From Pseudomonadota bacterium (lineage in GTDB: Bacteria > Pseudomonadota > Alphaproteobacteria > Parvibaculales > Parvibaculaceae): a DNA stretch of 5,502 nucleotides. The position numbers and the translations under genes are program-made. Shown here piece after piece: positions 4,952-5,502 of this stretch (positions are counted from its first letter, which is position 1; each line of letters begins with the position of its first letter). The stretch is taken from positions 1-5,502 of the forward strand of contig JAJXZC010000594.1 in the NCBI GenBank assembly GCA_021780275.1. The letters are read 5' to 3'. The notes below the pieces were generated by a model that did not search any database, had not been told where the DNA came from, and saw only the letters and a list, made by a program, of their open reading frames with translations.

Positions 4952-5326
4952 TCACTTCACCCGCGCTTTGGCCTTCGGCTTGGGCGCCGGGTCGGCGGCG
5001 GCGGGGCGTTCGGCTTTCGATGCGAGGACCGAGAATTCCTCCGCGAGAAGGTCCACGCTGTAGACGGTCGAGCCATTGCGGGTGAAGCTGTTCTGCTTGA
5101 TCCGGCCCCTTGCGATGACCAGATCGCCCTCGTGGCAGAAGCTGGCGATGTATCCGCGCGTCGCTTCGCCGAAGATCGTCACCTCGTTCCAGTGCGCCGA
5201 GCTACCCTTCTCTCCCTCCTTGTTTCGGTAGGGGTAGTTGGCGCAGATCGTGACGCTGGTCTTGCCTTCGAACGGCTTGATCTTGCCAACGCGACCGAGG
5301 ATCGTGAATTCTGCGAGGTTCATCAT
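4952..5326 (-). CDS. ssb: Single-stranded DNA-binding protein with a basic tail
   Basis: The 124-residue product is a short OB-fold SSB. The core covers about residues 2-102: EFTILGRVGKIKPFEGKTSVTICANYPY, then HWNEVTIFGEATRGYIASFCHEGDLVIARGRI, then YSVDLLAEEFSVL. SSB coats single strands during replication and recombination. The remaining about 20 residues are rich in Ala, Pro and Lys, ending KAKARVK, in place of the acidic DDDIPF-type tip by which cellular SSBs recruit partners. Starts ATG 5326 and ATG 5323 are adjacent; GGAG (5333-5336) is 6 or 9 bases upstream. The open frame to 5377 crosses a leader hairpin and is not SSB-like. Its upstream region continues through the circle junction. 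This is the intact one of two inverted copies. Such short SSBs are typical of Rhizobiales mobile DNA; the gene symbol is generic. Confidence 0.9.
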   Translation of the reverse strand: MMNLAEFTILGRVGKIKPFEGKTSVTICANYPYRNKEGEKGSSAHWNEVTIFGEATRGYIASFCHEGDLVIARGRIKQNSFTRNGSTVYSVDLLAEEFSVLASKAERPAAADPAPKPKAKARVK

Positions 5327-5342
5327 CTTGCTCTCCATCGTT

Positions 5343-5355
5343 GGGGCGGCGCCCC
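5343..5355 (-). promoter_or_regulatory. ssb leader hairpin
   Basis: On the minus strand the leader reads CGGGGC-GCC-GCCCC and then, after six bases, GGAG and the ssb start. The 5-bp stem has a 3-base loop. Placement and shape match the hairpin in the DUF736 leader, and CGGGGCG is retained in front of the degenerate ssb copy (183-188 region). A role in translational control is inferred. Confidence 0.5.
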
Positions 5356-5395
5356 GTTGCGATGGGTTTGACGACAATGACCGGAAAGGGCGGAG

Positions 5396-5502
5396 CCGAA
5401 CCGTGGCGCCGTTGAAGGCGCAAGGCCGGAGCGAAGCGGCGGACCCGAAGCGACAAGGAATTTTGTGTCGGGCGCTTGCCGCCCGCGCGCGAGGAATGCC
5501 CA
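5396..5502. repeat. Terminal direct repeat, right copy (circle junction)
   Basis: Exact copy of bases 1-107. If the molecule is circular these are the same 107 bases seen twice and should be counted once. Read on the minus strand, the segment lies about 70-175 bases upstream of the ssb start and belongs to its leader or promoter region. Confidence 0.95.

Noticed and set aside
5327..5377. Longer ssb start at 5377
   Set aside because: The extra 17 residues cross the leader hairpin and ribosome binding site and are not SSB-like; GGAG fits the start at 5326 or 5323.
1..5502. CRISPR array, tRNA, rRNA or iteron cluster
   Set aside because: No regularly spaced repeats, cloverleaf pattern, rRNA sequence or tandem iterons could be found by reading.

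Overview
The window is a GC-rich sequence that looks like accessory DNA of an alphaproteobacterium, most likely of the Hyphomicrobiales (Rhizobium, Methylocystis and Bradyrhizobium relatives). The basis is the gene set: a DUF736 protein, a short basic-tailed SSB, a pRiA4b ORF-3 family protein, a small stand-alone WGR protein and an HU-type protein, which are typical of plasmids and integrative elements in that order. The first 107 bases are repeated exactly as the last 107, so the window is best read as a closed circle of 5395 bp, or one unit of a tandem array, opened inside the region upstream of ssb.

Layout in order: (1) About 150-590 is a frameshifted second copy of the ssb cassette on the + strand. 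It faces away from the intact ssb, and their leaders meet head to head across the circle junction. (2) 728-1971 on the minus strand carries a WGR-domain protein followed by a HEAT-repeat protein whose N-terminus holds a probable sliding-clamp-binding peptide. (3) 1972-2559 has no firm gene and possibly one relic reading frame. (4) 2560-3216 on the + strand is the pRiA4b ORF-3 family gene. (5) A strong hairpin at 3373-3398 separates it from the convergent DUF736 gene (3406-3729, minus). (6) 3730-4345 is gene-poor but has two excellent ribosome binding sites that lead into very short reading frames. (7) 4346-4720 is an HU-family gene with a readable sigma-70 promoter, an ideal Shine-Dalgarno and a TTG start. 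(8) 4952-5326 on the minus strand is the intact ssb, whose upstream region runs through the junction.

The products I can name act on DNA: SSB coats single strands, HU bends duplex DNA, WGR domains bind nucleic acid, and the HEAT protein may dock on the replication clamp. ssb and DUF736 appear to share a leader design (a CCGGAGCG element, a GC hairpin with a 3-base loop, then GGAG), which suggests common regulation. I see no replication initiator, relaxase, partition gene, integrase or selectable trait. The element therefore either uses an unrecognised origin, depends on the host or a larger replicon, or is a unit excised or collapsed from a larger one. Several frameshifted relics suggest decay, though indel errors in the assembly must be excluded.
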